Assembly: GCF_900177295.1 (NCBI RefSeq) | Contig: NZ_FWZX01000005.1 | Span: forward strand, 186,001 to 250,000 | Length of the DNA: 64,000 bases | Source: Tistlia consotensis USBA 355 | Lineage (GTDB): Bacteria > Pseudomonadota > Alphaproteobacteria > Kiloniellales > DSM-21159 | Reading direction: 5' to 3' | Shown here: piece after piece, positions 15,596 to 24,445 of the stretch | How the letters are laid out: each line of letters opens with the position of its first letter | Position numbering within the stretch: position 1 is the stretch's first letter | Made by a program: the position numbers and the translations under genes | Notes under the pieces: model-generated | Databases searched by the model: none | Told to the model about the DNA's origin: nothing | Seen by the model: the letters and a program-made list of their open reading frames with translations, nothing else

Positions 15596-16948
15596 CTATT
15601 CGGCGGCGTGCTGGCCGTCCTCCCGGTCCTCCAGCTGCTCCAGCGTCGCGTCGACGGCCGCAGCGAAGGCGGTCACCGTCTCGTCCAGGCAGTCGCCCGC
15701 GGCCTTGTCGCGGGCGTGGGCCTCGCAGATGAACCAGGGCTCGCGCGAATCCGGCTCGATCAGCACACCGCGATCGACCAGCAGCGGTGCCAGGGTATCG
15801 TAGAAGAGGTAGTCGCTGGCCTTCCAGTCGCGGTAGCCGGCCGGCGGCGTCTCCGAGAAGAACAGGCCCGAGAGCGCCGGATGGCCGACGAAGCAGTGCG
15901 GGATCGAGCGCTGCTTCAGCACCCCCGACAGGCCCTCGCGCAGCCGCTCGCCGTAGCCGGCGATGGTCTCCAGCGCGTCGGTCTCGTCGAGGATCTCCAG
16001 GGTCTTCTCGGCGGCCGCCAGCGAGACCGCGTGGGCCGTGTAGGTGCCGCCGTGGACGACGCCCCGGCCGATGATCGACATGATGTCGCGCCGGCCGGCG
16101 ACGGCCGAGATCGGGTAGCCGTTGCCCATCGCCTTGGCGAAGGTGCAGAGGTCGGCCTGGATGCCGTAGATCTCCTGGGCGCCGCCGCGCGCGACCCGGA
16201 AGCCGGTCTTGACCTCGTCGACGATCAGCACGACGCCATGCTTCGTGCAGAGCTCGCGCACCGCCCGGACGTAGTCCGGATCGGCCGAGATGGCGCAGCA
16301 GTTGCCCTGGATCGGCTCGATCAGCATGGCGCCGATCTTGTCGCCCTGGCGCTTGAACAGGTCCTCCAGGCGGTCCGCGTCGTTGAGCGGCACCTGCCAG
16401 ACCAGGCTGCGCAGCATGCGCGGCACGCCGCCGCTGTAGGGCACGAGGTCGGGGTCGCCCTCGCCCGCCCAGCCCTCCATGTCGGTGGTCCAGAGCGCAG
16501 CGTCGAAGACGCCGTGGTAGCCGCCCTCGGCGACGACGTAGCCGTCCTTGCCGCTGTAGGCGCGGGCGACGCGCAGCGCGGCCATCACCGCCTCGGTGCC
16601 GGAGCAGGAGAAGCGCACCATCTCCGCCGCCGGGACCATCTTCGCGATGCGCTCGGCGACCGACAGCTCGCGCTCGGTCGAGAGCGCGAAGACCGAGCCG
16701 ATCCGCATGCCCTCCTGCGCCGCCGCGTCGACGCGCGGGTCGCAGTAGCCGAGGATCGTCGGCCCGTAGCCCAGGCGGTAGTCGATGTAGCCGTTGCCGT
16801 CGATGTCGGTGAGGCGGCCGCCCTCGGCGCGCGCGATGTAGAAGGTGTCCTCGTCGCCCCAGTAGCGGAAGTTCGAGGCGACACCGAGCGGCAGGCGCTT
16901 CGCGGCCTTGCGGAAATGCGCACGGGACCGCTCCAGCTTGCGCTGCAT
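15596..16948 (-). CDS. Class-III aminotransferase, glutamate-semialdehyde-aminomutase-like
   Basis: A 450-residue PLP enzyme of the GSA-like branch. Features: ANFRYWGDEDTFYIARAEGG is replaced here by SNFRYWGDEDTF at about 23; CSGTEAVMAALRVARAY; EGGYHGVFDAALW; LIVDEVKTGFRVARGG; the PLP lysine in CTFAKAMGNGYPISAV. GSA itself makes 5-aminolevulinate, but this subgroup also holds beta-amino-acid and other amine transaminases, and the catabolic neighbours favour the latter. The ATG at 16948 fits the family N-terminus; an upstream in-frame start at 17038 would run through the operator. First gene of the minus-strand operon. Confidence 0.88.
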   Translation of the reverse strand: MQRKLERSRAHFRKAAKRLPLGVASNFRYWGDEDTFYIARAEGGRLTDIDGNGYIDYRLGYGPTILGYCDPRVDAAAQEGMRIGSVFALSTERELSVAERIAKMVPAAEMVRFSCSGTEAVMAALRVARAYSGKDGYVVAEGGYHGVFDAALWTTDMEGWAGEGDPDLVPYSGGVPRMLRSLVWQVPLNDADRLEDLFKRQGDKIGAMLIEPIQGNCCAISADPDYVRAVRELCTKHGVVLIVDEVKTGFRVARGGAQEIYGIQADLCTFAKAMGNGYPISAVAGRRDIMSIIGRGVVHGGTYTAHAVSLAAAEKTLEILDETDALETIAGYGERLREGLSGVLKQRSIPHCFVGHPALSGLFFSETPPAGYRDWKASDYLFYDTLAPLLVDRGVLIEPDSREPWFICEAHARDKAAGDCLDETVTAFAAAVDATLEQLEDREDGQHAAE

Positions 16949-16997
16949 GATTCTGTTCCACGAGTCGTTTCGGAGGTCGCCAATATGGCATTTCGCT

Positions 16998-17041
16998 GAA
17001 CGACTGTCCAGCGACACGTCGAACGACTGTTCAATCAAAAT
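16998..17041. promoter_or_regulatory. Tandem operator sites in the aminotransferase/TetR divergent promoter
   Basis: GAACGACTGT occurs twice, at 16998 and 17021, 23 bases apart. The second copy makes a palindrome, CGAACGACTGTTCAA, and runs on into ATCAAAAT. The first is framed by CGCTG/CAGCG arms. A BetI-like TetR gene starts 170 bases to the right, so autoregulation and control of the aminotransferase operon are likely. A 17-of-21 match recurs at 54117-54137. Confidence 0.65.
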
Positions 17042-17208
17042 AGTCCTTTCCTATCGCGCCGGGCTTGCGCAGTATGAAAGGGATAACAGGGAATTGGAGC
17101 GGGCTCCGCAGGCGGCGGAGCCGGCCCGGCCGGCCAGGGCCGGAGGCCGGCGAGAGCCGCAGAAGGAAAGCGCTCCGCTCGACGAACGGACGAGGTTGGG
17201 AAAAGCGA

Positions 17209-17880
17209 ATGCCCCAACGCGCGGCTACGGCACAGCCGCTCAAGCGCGCCGAGAAGAAGGAAGTCACGCGGCAGCAGCTGATCGCGGCGACGGTCGACTC
17301 GATCGCCGCCAGCGGCTTCGCCGAGACGACGCTGCACAAGGTCTCGGCACGCGCCAACGTCTCGCGCTCGCTGGTCAACTTCCACTTCGACAGCAAGGAG
17401 CAGCTGCTCGTCGAGACGCTGCGCCACCTGACCGACGAGTACCGGACCTTCTGGATGAAGGCGATCACCAGGCCGGGGCTCAGCGCCGCCGGCAAGCTGA
17501 ACGCCCTGGTCGACGCCGATTTCCATCCGCAGGTCTGCAACCGCAAGAAGATCGCCGTCTGGTACGCCTTCTGGGGCGAGTCGAAGTCGCGCCCGACCTA
17601 CATGGAGGTCTGCGAGCGCGCCGACCGCGAGTTCGCCAGCGCCATGGAGCGCCTGACCGCCGAGGTCGTCGCCGAGGGCGGCTATGCGGTCGATGCCGTG
17701 GCCGCGGCAAAGGGCCTGCGCTGCATGATCGACGGCCTCTGGCTGGAGCTGCTGCTGTCGCCGGCCAGCTTCGAGCGCGAGGGCTCGAAGCGCATCTGCC
17801 GGACCTATCTCGCGGCGCTCTTCCCCAGGCACTTCGAGATGCCGGGCCAGGTCGAGATGCCGGCGGGAGGCGCCCCGTGA
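17209..17880 (+). CDS. TetR-family regulator, BetI-like
   Basis: A 223-residue repressor. The N-terminal HTH (about 20-65) contains GFAETTLHKVSARANVSRSLVNFHFDSKEQL. The C-terminal ligand domain has NRKKIAVWYAFWGE and CRTYLAALFP, the pattern of BetI-type regulators that sense choline-like ligands. It is divergent from the aminotransferase operon and its stop codon overlaps the GTG start of the importer permease (GTGA), so it heads an operon with the transporter. The ligand is probably the imported amine or its product (inference). Confidence 0.88.
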   Translation: MPQRAATAQPLKRAEKKEVTRQQLIAATVDSIAASGFAETTLHKVSARANVSRSLVNFHFDSKEQLLVETLRHLTDEYRTFWMKAITRPGLSAAGKLNALVDADFHPQVCNRKKIAVWYAFWGESKSRPTYMEVCERADREFASAMERLTAEVVAEGGYAVDAVAAAKGLRCMIDGLWLELLLSPASFEREGSKRICRTYLAALFPRHFEMPGQVEMPAGGAP

Positions 17881-18815
17881 GCGAAGGCGCCCTCGCCCGG
17901 CCGGGCACCGCGCCGGCAGCGGCGGGCGATGACCTGCTGACCCGCTGGCGCCGGCGCTACCTGCGCAGCGAGGGCATCCGCGGCTGGTGCCTCAGCGCCC
18001 CCGCCCTCTTCGTCGTGATCGCGGCGCTCGCCGTGCCGATCGGCCTGCTGGTGCTGTTCAGCTTCTGGACCCAGGACTACGTCCACATCGACACCAGCCT
18101 GACGCTGCACAACTACCAGCTGATCGCCAGGCGCACGGTCTACCTGGAGGTCTTCCTGCGCTCGGTCGCGATCTCGGGCCTGGTCACGCTGATGACCGTG
18201 ACCCTGGCCTATCCGCTGGCCTACTACGTCGCCTTCGACGTGACGCGCAAGAAGATGGTCTGGCTGATCCTGATCACCCTGCCCTTCTGGACCAGCTACC
18301 TGCTGCGCGTCTTCGCCTGGAAGATCATCCTCGGCTACGGCGGCGTGGTGAACTCGGGCCTGCAGTGGCTCGGGCTGATCGAGGAGCCGCTGTCGTTCCT
18401 GCTCTACAACCCCTTCGCGGTGATCCTGACCCTGGCCCATGCCTGGGCGGCCTTCGCGATCCTGCCGATCTACGTCAGCCTGGAGAAGATCGACCGCTCG
18501 CTGCTGGAGGCGGCGACCGACCTCGGCGACGGCCCGATCGAGCGCTTCTGGCGGGTCACCTTCCCGCTGTCGATGCCGGGCGTGATCGCCGCCGCCATCG
18601 TGATCTTCATCCCGACGGTCGGCGACTACGTGACGCCGGCCCTGGTCGGCGGGCCGAGCGGGCTGATGATCGCCAACCTGATCCAGACCCAGTTCAGCAA
18701 GGCCAACGACTGGCCGCTCGGCGCCGCCCTGTCGATCGCCTCGATGGTCACCGTCACCCTGATCGCCTGCCTCTTCGTCTGGTTCTCGAAGAAGGCGACG
18801 GCACGGATCGCGTGA
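17877..18815 (+). CDS. ABC transporter permease, PotB-like (polyamine/quaternary-amine type)
   Basis: A 312-residue inner-membrane protein with about six helices and the BPD permease EAA loop EAATDLGDGPIERFWRVTFP (about 218-237). Family traits include FSFWTQDYVHIDTSLTLHNY in the first loop, typical of spermidine/putrescine-class PotB/YdcU permeases. The GTG start overlaps the regulator stop. It pairs with the PotC-like permease 13 bases downstream and the ATPase at 19652. No binding protein is adjacent; the PotD-like protein at 36673 is the best candidate. Confidence 0.9.
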   Translation: MSEGALARPGTAPAAAGDDLLTRWRRRYLRSEGIRGWCLSAPALFVVIAALAVPIGLLVLFSFWTQDYVHIDTSLTLHNYQLIARRTVYLEVFLRSVAISGLVTLMTVTLAYPLAYYVAFDVTRKKMVWLILITLPFWTSYLLRVFAWKIILGYGGVVNSGLQWLGLIEEPLSFLLYNPFAVILTLAHAWAAFAILPIYVSLEKIDRSLLEAATDLGDGPIERFWRVTFPLSMPGVIAAAIVIFIPTVGDYVTPALVGGPSGLMIANLIQTQFSKANDWPLGAALSIASMVTVTLIACLFVWFSKKATARIA

Positions 18816-18828
18816 GGGAGCAGCGGCC

Positions 18829-19644
18829 ATGAGCACCATCGCACGTCAGGGCCGCGGCTTCCGGGCCGGCTACGCCTTCCTCTACCTGGCCTTCCTCTAC
18901 ATCCCGGTGCTGTTCCTGCCGCTGTTCAGCTTCAACTCCGGCATCTACGTCGCCTTCCCGATCCAGGGCTGGACCCTGAAGTGGTACGGCACGCTGCTGG
19001 TCAACGACCGGCTGCACGAGGCGCTCGGCAACTCCCTCGAGGTCGCGGTCGCGGCGGCCCTGATCTCGACGACCCTGGCGATCTTCGCGGCCAAGGCCTT
19101 CACCCGCTACCGCTATCGCGGCCAGCGCCTGTCGCTCGGGGTCGTGATGCTGCCGATGGTCATGCCCGACATCATCGTCGGCGTCTCGCTGCTGATCCTG
19201 CTGAACCAGGTCGGCATCGGCCTCGGGCTGCACTCGGTGATCATCGGCCACACGATGATCTGCCTGCCCTTCGCGGTCGCGGTGCTGATGAGCCGCATGG
19301 AGGGCTTCGACCGCAATCTCGAGGAGGCCTCGCTCGACCTCGGCGAGGGCCCGGTCGCGACCTTCTTCCGGGTCACCCTGCCGCTGATCCTGCCGGGGGT
19401 CGTCGCCAGCCTGCTGCTGACCTTCACGATCTCCTTCGACGAGTTCATCATCGCCTTCTTCCTCTCGGCGACCGACACCACCCTGCCGGTGTTCATCTGG
19501 AGCCAGCTGCGCTTCCCGCAGCGCCTGCCGACCGTGCTGGCGCTCGGCGCCTGCATCCTGGTCTTCTCGGCCTGCCTCGTCGTCTTCTCCGAATGGTTCC
19601 GCCGGCGCGGCCAGGTCAGCGCCGGCCCCGGTGTCTGGAGCTAG
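18829..19644 (+). CDS. ABC transporter permease, PotC-like
   Basis: A 271-residue inner-membrane protein with six predicted helices and the EAA motif EEASLDLGEGPVATFFRVTL (about 165-184). The N-terminal FSFNSGIYVAFPIQGWTLKWY region is typical of PotC/YdcV permeases. It forms the second half of the translocation pore with the PotB-like partner. The ATG follows GGGAGCAGCGGCC. Confidence 0.9.
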   Translation: MSTIARQGRGFRAGYAFLYLAFLYIPVLFLPLFSFNSGIYVAFPIQGWTLKWYGTLLVNDRLHEALGNSLEVAVAAALISTTLAIFAAKAFTRYRYRGQRLSLGVVMLPMVMPDIIVGVSLLILLNQVGIGLGLHSVIIGHTMICLPFAVAVLMSRMEGFDRNLEEASLDLGEGPVATFFRVTLPLILPGVVASLLLTFTISFDEFIIAFFLSATDTTLPVFIWSQLRFPQRLPTVLALGACILVFSACLVVFSEWFRRRGQVSAGPGVWS

Positions 19645-19651
19645 CAACACG

Positions 19652-20767
19652 ATGTCCGACCCCGCCCGCTTCATCGACATCCAGAAGGTCACCAAGCGCT
19701 TCGGCAGCGTGACCGCGGTCGACGCGGTCGACCTGCAGATCGCCCGCGGCGAGTTCTTCTCGCTGCTCGGCGCCTCGGGCTGCGGCAAGACCACGCTGCT
19801 GCGCATGCTGGCCGGCTTCGAGAGCCCGACCGAGGGTGAGATCCTGATCGACGGCCAGCCGATGGCCGCGGTCGCGGCGCACCGCCGGCCGACCAACATG
19901 GTGTTCCAGAGCTACGCGATCTTCCCGCACCTCAACGTCGGCCAGAACATCGCCTACGGCCTGCGCAAGGAGCGCCTGCCGAAGCTCGAGCTGAAGAAGC
20001 GGGTCGACGAGGCCCTGGAGATGATCAAGCTCTCCGGCTACGCGAGCCGCCGCGCCGACCAGCTCTCCGGCGGCCAGCGCCAGAGGGTCGCCCTGGCCCG
20101 CGCCCTGATCCGCCGCCCCAAGGTGCTGCTGCTCGACGAGCCGCTCGGCGCGCTCGACAAGAAGCTGCGCGAGGAGATGCAGCTCGAGCTGCGCCAGCTG
20201 CAGGAGAGCCTCGGCATCACCTTCGTGTTCGTGACCCACGACCAGGAGGAGGCGCTGACCATGTCGGACCGCATCGCCGTGATGTCGGCCGGCAACGTCC
20301 TGCAGGTCGACGACCCGCACTCCCTCTACGAGCGGCCGAGCTGCGCCCAGGTCGCCGCCTTCATCGGCTCGATGAACTTCCTCAAGGGCAAGGTGCGCGG
20401 CCGCGAGAACGGCCACGCCGTGGTCGAGGCCGAAGGCCTGGGCACGATCAGGGCCGAGGCCGTCGCCGGCGAGTTCGGCGAGGGCGCGCCGATCCTGCTG
20501 GCGATCCGGCCGGAGAAGCTGGCGATCACCGACTCCGCCGAGCGCGCGCCCCTCGACAACTACGTGGGCGCCATCGAGGGCAAGATCGCCGCCGCCAGCT
20601 ACCTCGGCGACCGCAGCCACTACTACGTCACCCTGCCCGGCGTGCAGAGGCCGCTCGCCGTCGCCGCCCAGAACGTCGACCGCGAGACCGAGGGCTGGCT
20701 GCAGTCCGGCGCCCCGGTCTGGCTGTCCTGGCAGCCCAAGGGGCCGATCCTGCTGCCCGCGGAGTAG
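19652..20767 (+). CDS. ABC transporter ATP-binding protein, PotA-like
   Basis: A 371-residue cytoplasmic ATPase. Walker A GASGCGKTT (about 39-47), signature LSGGQRQRVALARAL (about 137), Walker B VLLLDEPLGALD, and H-loop FVFVTHDQEEAL. A C-terminal TOBE-type regulatory domain is at about 280-370 (LAIRPEKLAI; GDRSHYYVTLPG). The ATG at 19652 lies 7 bases after the permease stop with GGAG upstream; a GTG at 19631 overlapping the permease is a less likely start. It powers import by the two permeases before it. Confidence 0.92.
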   Translation: MSDPARFIDIQKVTKRFGSVTAVDAVDLQIARGEFFSLLGASGCGKTTLLRMLAGFESPTEGEILIDGQPMAAVAAHRRPTNMVFQSYAIFPHLNVGQNIAYGLRKERLPKLELKKRVDEALEMIKLSGYASRRADQLSGGQRQRVALARALIRRPKVLLLDEPLGALDKKLREEMQLELRQLQESLGITFVFVTHDQEEALTMSDRIAVMSAGNVLQVDDPHSLYERPSCAQVAAFIGSMNFLKGKVRGRENGHAVVEAEGLGTIRAEAVAGEFGEGAPILLAIRPEKLAITDSAERAPLDNYVGAIEGKIAAASYLGDRSHYYVTLPGVQRPLAVAAQNVDRETEGWLQSGAPVWLSWQPKGPILLPAE

Positions 20768-20830
20768 GCCGGGCCGGCCACGACCCTGTGCCGGCTTCGT
20801 CCCGGTGCCCGTGGCATCCGCGTCACCCGG

Positions 20831-21637
20831 TCAGGCGACGCCCCCCTTGACGGCCCACGCCCTCGCCTTGAGGTGGATCGACCCGTCCTCGTTGCGCGGG
20901 AGGCTGTCGTCCAGCCGCTCCTTCAATCGCTGCCGGACCGCCGGGTCGAGACTCATGCAGTAGCCCGGCGCCGGGCCGGTGCCCAGCGTGAAGGGGTGCC
21001 AATAGTCCTCGAAGTCCTTGAACACCGTCGGCGCCTCGATCCGCTCGCAGGCCACCGAGACCAGCCCGGCCTCCCGGGCCAGAGCGGTCAGCCCGTCGGG
21101 CGTGCAGAAGGGAAACCGCCTGTCTTCCGTGAGATCGGCAGCGTTCGGATCGAGCGCCGTCGCGGCTGTCCAGAATGCGCGCATGAACTCGACGCCGCGA
21201 CCGGGATAGTCCCATACGTAGAACGCGACGGTCCCGCCGGGGCGCGCCACCCGCTTCATCTCGGCCAGCGCCCTGTCCCTGTCGGGTACGAAATTGAGGA
21301 CCAGCCCGGACACGACGAGGTCCTTGCTGGCCGTTTCGATATCCAGCGCCTCGGCGCTGCCAGGCCGAAACTCGACGCGCGCGTCACGCACGTTCGCGCG
21401 GGCCTTTGCGAGAAAGCCCCCAGACGGGTCGATGGAGACCACGCTCTTCGGATCGCAGCGCGCCAGGATGGCTGCGGAGAGCGCACCCGTGCCGCAGCCG
21501 ACCTCCAGCCACTCCAGCCGGTCCGCGGCATGAAGCCAGTCGACGAAGCGCAGGGCGATCTGCCGGCTCCACCGCCCCATGTAGGCGTCATAGCTGTCGC
21601 CGGCCTGCCATGCGTCGTGACGCGATGCCCGAGGCAT
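20831..21637 (-). CDS. Class-I SAM-dependent methyltransferase
   Basis: A 268-residue soluble protein with motif I LEVGCGTGALSAAIL (about 40-54), motif II VVSIDPSGGFL, and post-motif segments DLVVSGLVLNFVPDRDRALAEM and VARPGGTVAFYVWDY. It is a UbiE/methyltransf_11-type enzyme of unknown acceptor. The ATG at 21637 has a strong AGAAGGAGTGGA ahead of it, which decides against longer upstream starts. It is convergent with the ATPase gene and seems monocistronic. Confidence 0.85.
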   Translation of the reverse strand: MPRASRHDAWQAGDSYDAYMGRWSRQIALRFVDWLHAADRLEWLEVGCGTGALSAAILARCDPKSVVSIDPSGGFLAKARANVRDARVEFRPGSAEALDIETASKDLVVSGLVLNFVPDRDRALAEMKRVARPGGTVAFYVWDYPGRGVEFMRAFWTAATALDPNAADLTEDRRFPFCTPDGLTALAREAGLVSVACERIEAPTVFKDFEDYWHPFTLGTGPAPGYCMSLDPAVRQRLKERLDDSLPRNEDGSIHLKARAWAVKGGVA

Positions 21638-21797
21638 TCCACTCCTTCTCGCCAAAGGCGACAGGCCTGGAAGAGCGGATTTATACGCTTCCCGGCGAGA
21701 GGCGGTGAGTCGAATCTCCTGGTGCGGGCCTGCTCTTGACAAGGCTAATAAGTTGATATCAACTCTCTGCCGCGACGACAGACGAGAGGCGGACAAG

Positions 21798-22424
21798 ATG
21801 AAGCTCTACTACGCCGAGACGCTGAACCCCCGGAAGGCCTGCGCCGTCGCCAAGCAACTGCAGGTGCCGCTCGACTACGTCCGGGTCGACCTCGGCAAGG
21901 GCGAGAACCGCACGCCGGCATTCCTCGCCCTGAACCCCAACGGCAAGGTCCCGGTGCTGGAGCTCGGTGACGGCCGGACGCTCTGGGAGAGCAACGCCAT
22001 CATGGCCCACCTCGCCCGCCAAGCCGGCTCCGAGCTCTGGCCCGCCGACGGCGAGCGCCAGATCGAGGTTCTGCGCTGGCTCGCCTGGAACGACGTCCAC
22101 TTCACGCGCCATGCCGGCACGCTCTACTTCGAGCGGATCATCAAGCCGATGTTCGGCATCGGCGCGGAGAACGCCGCCGCGACCGAAGAGGCGACCGGCT
22201 TCCTGCGCCGCTTCGGCAAGGTGCTCGACGACCATCTGCGCGGCCGCCATTGGCTGCTCGGCGACGCCATGACCATCGCCGACTTCGCGGCCGCCATCGC
22301 CCTGCCATACCGCGCCGCCAGGCTGCCGCTCGACGACTTCGACGAGATCCGGCGCTGGCACGGCCAGCTCCAGGAGCTGCCGGCCTGGCGCGAGCCCTTC
22401 CCGGCCGACCGCGCCGCCGCCTGA
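21798..22424 (+). CDS. Glutathione S-transferase family protein
   Basis: A 208-residue soluble GST. Thioredoxin-like domain at about 1-80, with KLYYAETLNPRKACAV, cis-Pro motif NGKVPVLELGDG and glutathione-gamma-Glu motif LWESNAIMAHLA. The helical domain holds MTIADFAAAIALPY, the usual N-capping box. It is not closely similar to the GST at 6707. The start follows GAGGCGGACAAG. It lies 26 bases before a PhnB-like gene and probably shares its transcript. Confidence 0.88.
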   Translation: MKLYYAETLNPRKACAVAKQLQVPLDYVRVDLGKGENRTPAFLALNPNGKVPVLELGDGRTLWESNAIMAHLARQAGSELWPADGERQIEVLRWLAWNDVHFTRHAGTLYFERIIKPMFGIGAENAAATEEATGFLRRFGKVLDDHLRGRHWLLGDAMTIADFAAAIALPYRAARLPLDDFDEIRRWHGQLQELPAWREPFPADRAAA

Positions 22425-22450
22425 CCGCACCGCTGAAAGGAAGCCGCCCG

Positions 22451-22951
22451 ATGCCCCAGCTCCAGAAGATCTCGCCCTGCCTCTGGTTCGACGGCGAGGC
22501 CGAAGAGGCCGCCAGGTTCTACGTCTCGGTCTTCGAGGATTCCGCGATCGAGAGGATCATGCGCTGGGGCAAGGACGGCGTCGGCGACCACGGTCAGCCG
22601 GACGGCAAGGTGCTGCTGGTCTCCTTCCGCCTCGCCGGCCAGAGCTTCTCGGCGCTCAACGGCGGCCCGCAGTTCCACTTCACCGAGGCGGTCTCGCTGA
22701 TGGTCGGCTGCGAGAGCGAGCAGGAGGTCGACTACTACTGGGAGCGCCTCGGCCCCGGCGGCGGCGGCAAGGCCGGCGACTGCGGCTGGCTCAAGGACCG
22801 CTTCGGCCTCTCCTGGCAGATCGCGCCGCTCGAGCTGCTCGACATGTACCACAGCGGCGACGTTCCGGCGGCCGAGCGGGCCATGAAGGCGATGATGACC
22901 ATGCAGAAGCTCGACCTGCCGGCCCTGCGCAAAGCCTACCGCGGCGCCTGA
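22451..22951 (+). CDS. PhnB-like VOC superfamily protein
   Basis: A 166-residue protein of the PhnB / '3-demethylubiquinone-9 3-methyltransferase' named fold (a glyoxalase-like VOC fold, not a proven methyltransferase). Typical segments are ISPCLWFDGEAEEAARFYVSVF, VLLVSFRLAGQSFSALNGG, FTEAVSLMVGCESEQEVDYYW and GDCGWLKDRFGLSWQIAP. Function unknown. The ATG has AAAGGAAG ahead of it. Convergent with livF. Confidence 0.85.
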   Translation: MPQLQKISPCLWFDGEAEEAARFYVSVFEDSAIERIMRWGKDGVGDHGQPDGKVLLVSFRLAGQSFSALNGGPQFHFTEAVSLMVGCESEQEVDYYWERLGPGGGGKAGDCGWLKDRFGLSWQIAPLELLDMYHSGDVPAAERAMKAMMTMQKLDLPALRKAYRGA

Positions 22952-22961
22952 CCGGCGCCGT

Positions 22962-23690
22962 TCAGCCCTCGCCGGCCGGCTCCCACTCCTCGGCGCTGGC
23001 GCCGGCGAGCGCCCGCACCCGTTCCTCGTCCTTGGCGAACTCGGCAGCCGAGCCCTCGTAGACGATGTGGCCGTCGTCGAGCACGTAGGCGCGGTCGGCG
23101 ACCGCGACGGCAGCCCGGACGTTCTGCTCGACCAGCAGCACCGAGATGCCCTCGTCGCGCGCCGTGGTGACGACCTTGAAGACCTCCTGGACGATCAGCG
23201 GCGCCAGGCCCTGGGACGGCTCGTCGAGCACCAGCAGCTTCGGGTTGAGCAGCAGCGCGCGGGCGATCGCCAGCATCTCCTGCTCGCCGCCCGAGAGCTG
23301 GCGGCCCTTGTTGGTCTTGCGCTCCGCGAGCCGCGGGAACAGCTGGTAGATGCGCGGGATCGACCAGGGCCCCGGCCGCTCGGCCGGCACGCGCAGGTTC
23401 TCGTCGACCGTCAGGGTCGAGAAGATGCGCCGGCCCTCGGGCACGTAGCCGAGCCCGAGGCCGGCGATGCGGAACGGCGGCCAGTCCGTCGTCACCTTGC
23501 CGAACAGGCGCACCACGCCCTCGCGCGCGTGGGTCAGCCCGGCGATCGAGCGCAGGGTCGTGGTCTTGCCGGCGCCGTTGCGGCCGAGCAGCGTCACGAC
23601 CTCGCCCTCGCGCACCTCCAGCCCGACGCCGTGCAGGATGTGGCTCTTGCCGTAGAAGGTATGGAGGCCCTCGGCCTCGAGCATGCTCAT
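22962..23690 (-). CDS. livF: Branched-chain amino-acid ABC transporter ATPase LivF
   Basis: A 242-residue ATPase. Walker A LLGRNGAGKTTTL (about 33-45), signature QLSGGEQEMLAIARALL, Walker B LLVLDEPSQGLAP and SVLLVEQNVRAAVAVADRAYVL, all in the LivF pattern. It is last in the Liv operon and overlaps LivG by 4 bases (ATGA). It works as a heterodimer with LivG. Actual substrate of this system (amino acid, amide or other) is open. Confidence 0.92.
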   Translation of the reverse strand: MSMLEAEGLHTFYGKSHILHGVGLEVREGEVVTLLGRNGAGKTTTLRSIAGLTHAREGVVRLFGKVTTDWPPFRIAGLGLGYVPEGRRIFSTLTVDENLRVPAERPGPWSIPRIYQLFPRLAERKTNKGRQLSGGEQEMLAIARALLLNPKLLVLDEPSQGLAPLIVQEVFKVVTTARDEGISVLLVEQNVRAAVAVADRAYVLDDGHIVYEGSAAEFAKDEERVRALAGASAEEWEPAGEG

Positions 23691-24445
23691 GCCGTCTCCG
23701 CCTCCGCCCCCAGGTAGGCCTCCTGCACCGCGTCGTCGGCGGCGATCTCGTCGGGCGTGCCCTCGGCCAGCAGCTGGCCCTCGGCGAGCACCATGACGCG
23801 GTCGGCCAGGTGGAAGACGACGCGCATGTCGTGCTCGATCAGCACGACCGTCAGCTTCTGCTCCCGGTGCAGCTTGCGGATCAGCTGCGTCACGTCGTAG
23901 GTCTCCTGGTCGCCCATGCCGGCGGTCGGCTCGTCGAGCAGCAGCAGCCGCGGATTGAGCGCGATCGCCATCATGATCTCGGTCGCGCGCTGGTCGCCGT
24001 GCGACAGCTCGCCGGCCAGGCGCCCGGCCTTGCCGGTCAGGCCACTGCGCTGCAGCAGCTCGTCGACCCGCTCGTCCATGGCGCGCGCGTCGGCGCGCGA
24101 CTGCCAGGGCTTGAGCCGGTGCCCCGCGGCGACCTCGACCGGGATGCGCAGGTTCTCGCGCACCGAGAGCTCGGGAAAGATCTCGGTGACCTGGAAGGTG
24201 CGCGCCATGCCGAGCTTGACCCGGTTGGCCGGCTTGACCGCCGTGACGTCCTGATCGTCGAACAGGATGCGTCCCGAGGTCGGCAGCAGGAAGCCGCTGA
24301 TCAGGTTGAAGAAGGTCGTCTTGCCGGCGCCGTTCGGGCCGATCACGGCCCGGAACTCGCCCGGCTCGACGGTCATCGACACCTGGTCGACCGCGACCAG
24401 GCTGCCGAAGCGGCGCGAGACCTGCTCGACCTTGAGGAGGCTCAT
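23687..24445 (-). CDS. livG: Branched-chain amino-acid ABC transporter ATPase LivG
   Basis: A 252-residue ATPase. Walker A IGPNGAGKTTFFNLISGFL, the LivG-specific MARTFQVTEIFPELSVRENLRI, signature ELSHGDQRATEIMMAIAL (a degenerate C-loop, LSHGDQ, as often seen in LivG), Walker B LLLLDEPTAGMG and VVLIEHDMRVVF. Overlaps both neighbours by 4 bases. Confidence 0.92.
   Translation of the reverse strand: MSLLKVEQVSRRFGSLVAVDQVSMTVEPGEFRAVIGPNGAGKTTFFNLISGFLLPTSGRILFDDQDVTAVKPANRVKLGMARTFQVTEIFPELSVRENLRIPVEVAAGHRLKPWQSRADARAMDERVDELLQRSGLTGKAGRLAGELSHGDQRATEIMMAIALNPRLLLLDEPTAGMGDQETYDVTQLIRKLHREQKLTVVLIEHDMRVVFHLADRVMVLAEGQLLAEGTPDEIAADDAVQEAYLGAEAETA

Noticed and set aside
15596-17038. Longer N-terminus for the second aminotransferase, starting at 17038
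   Set aside because: It would run through the inverted-repeat operator and add residues absent from the family; the ATG at 16948 matches the family start.
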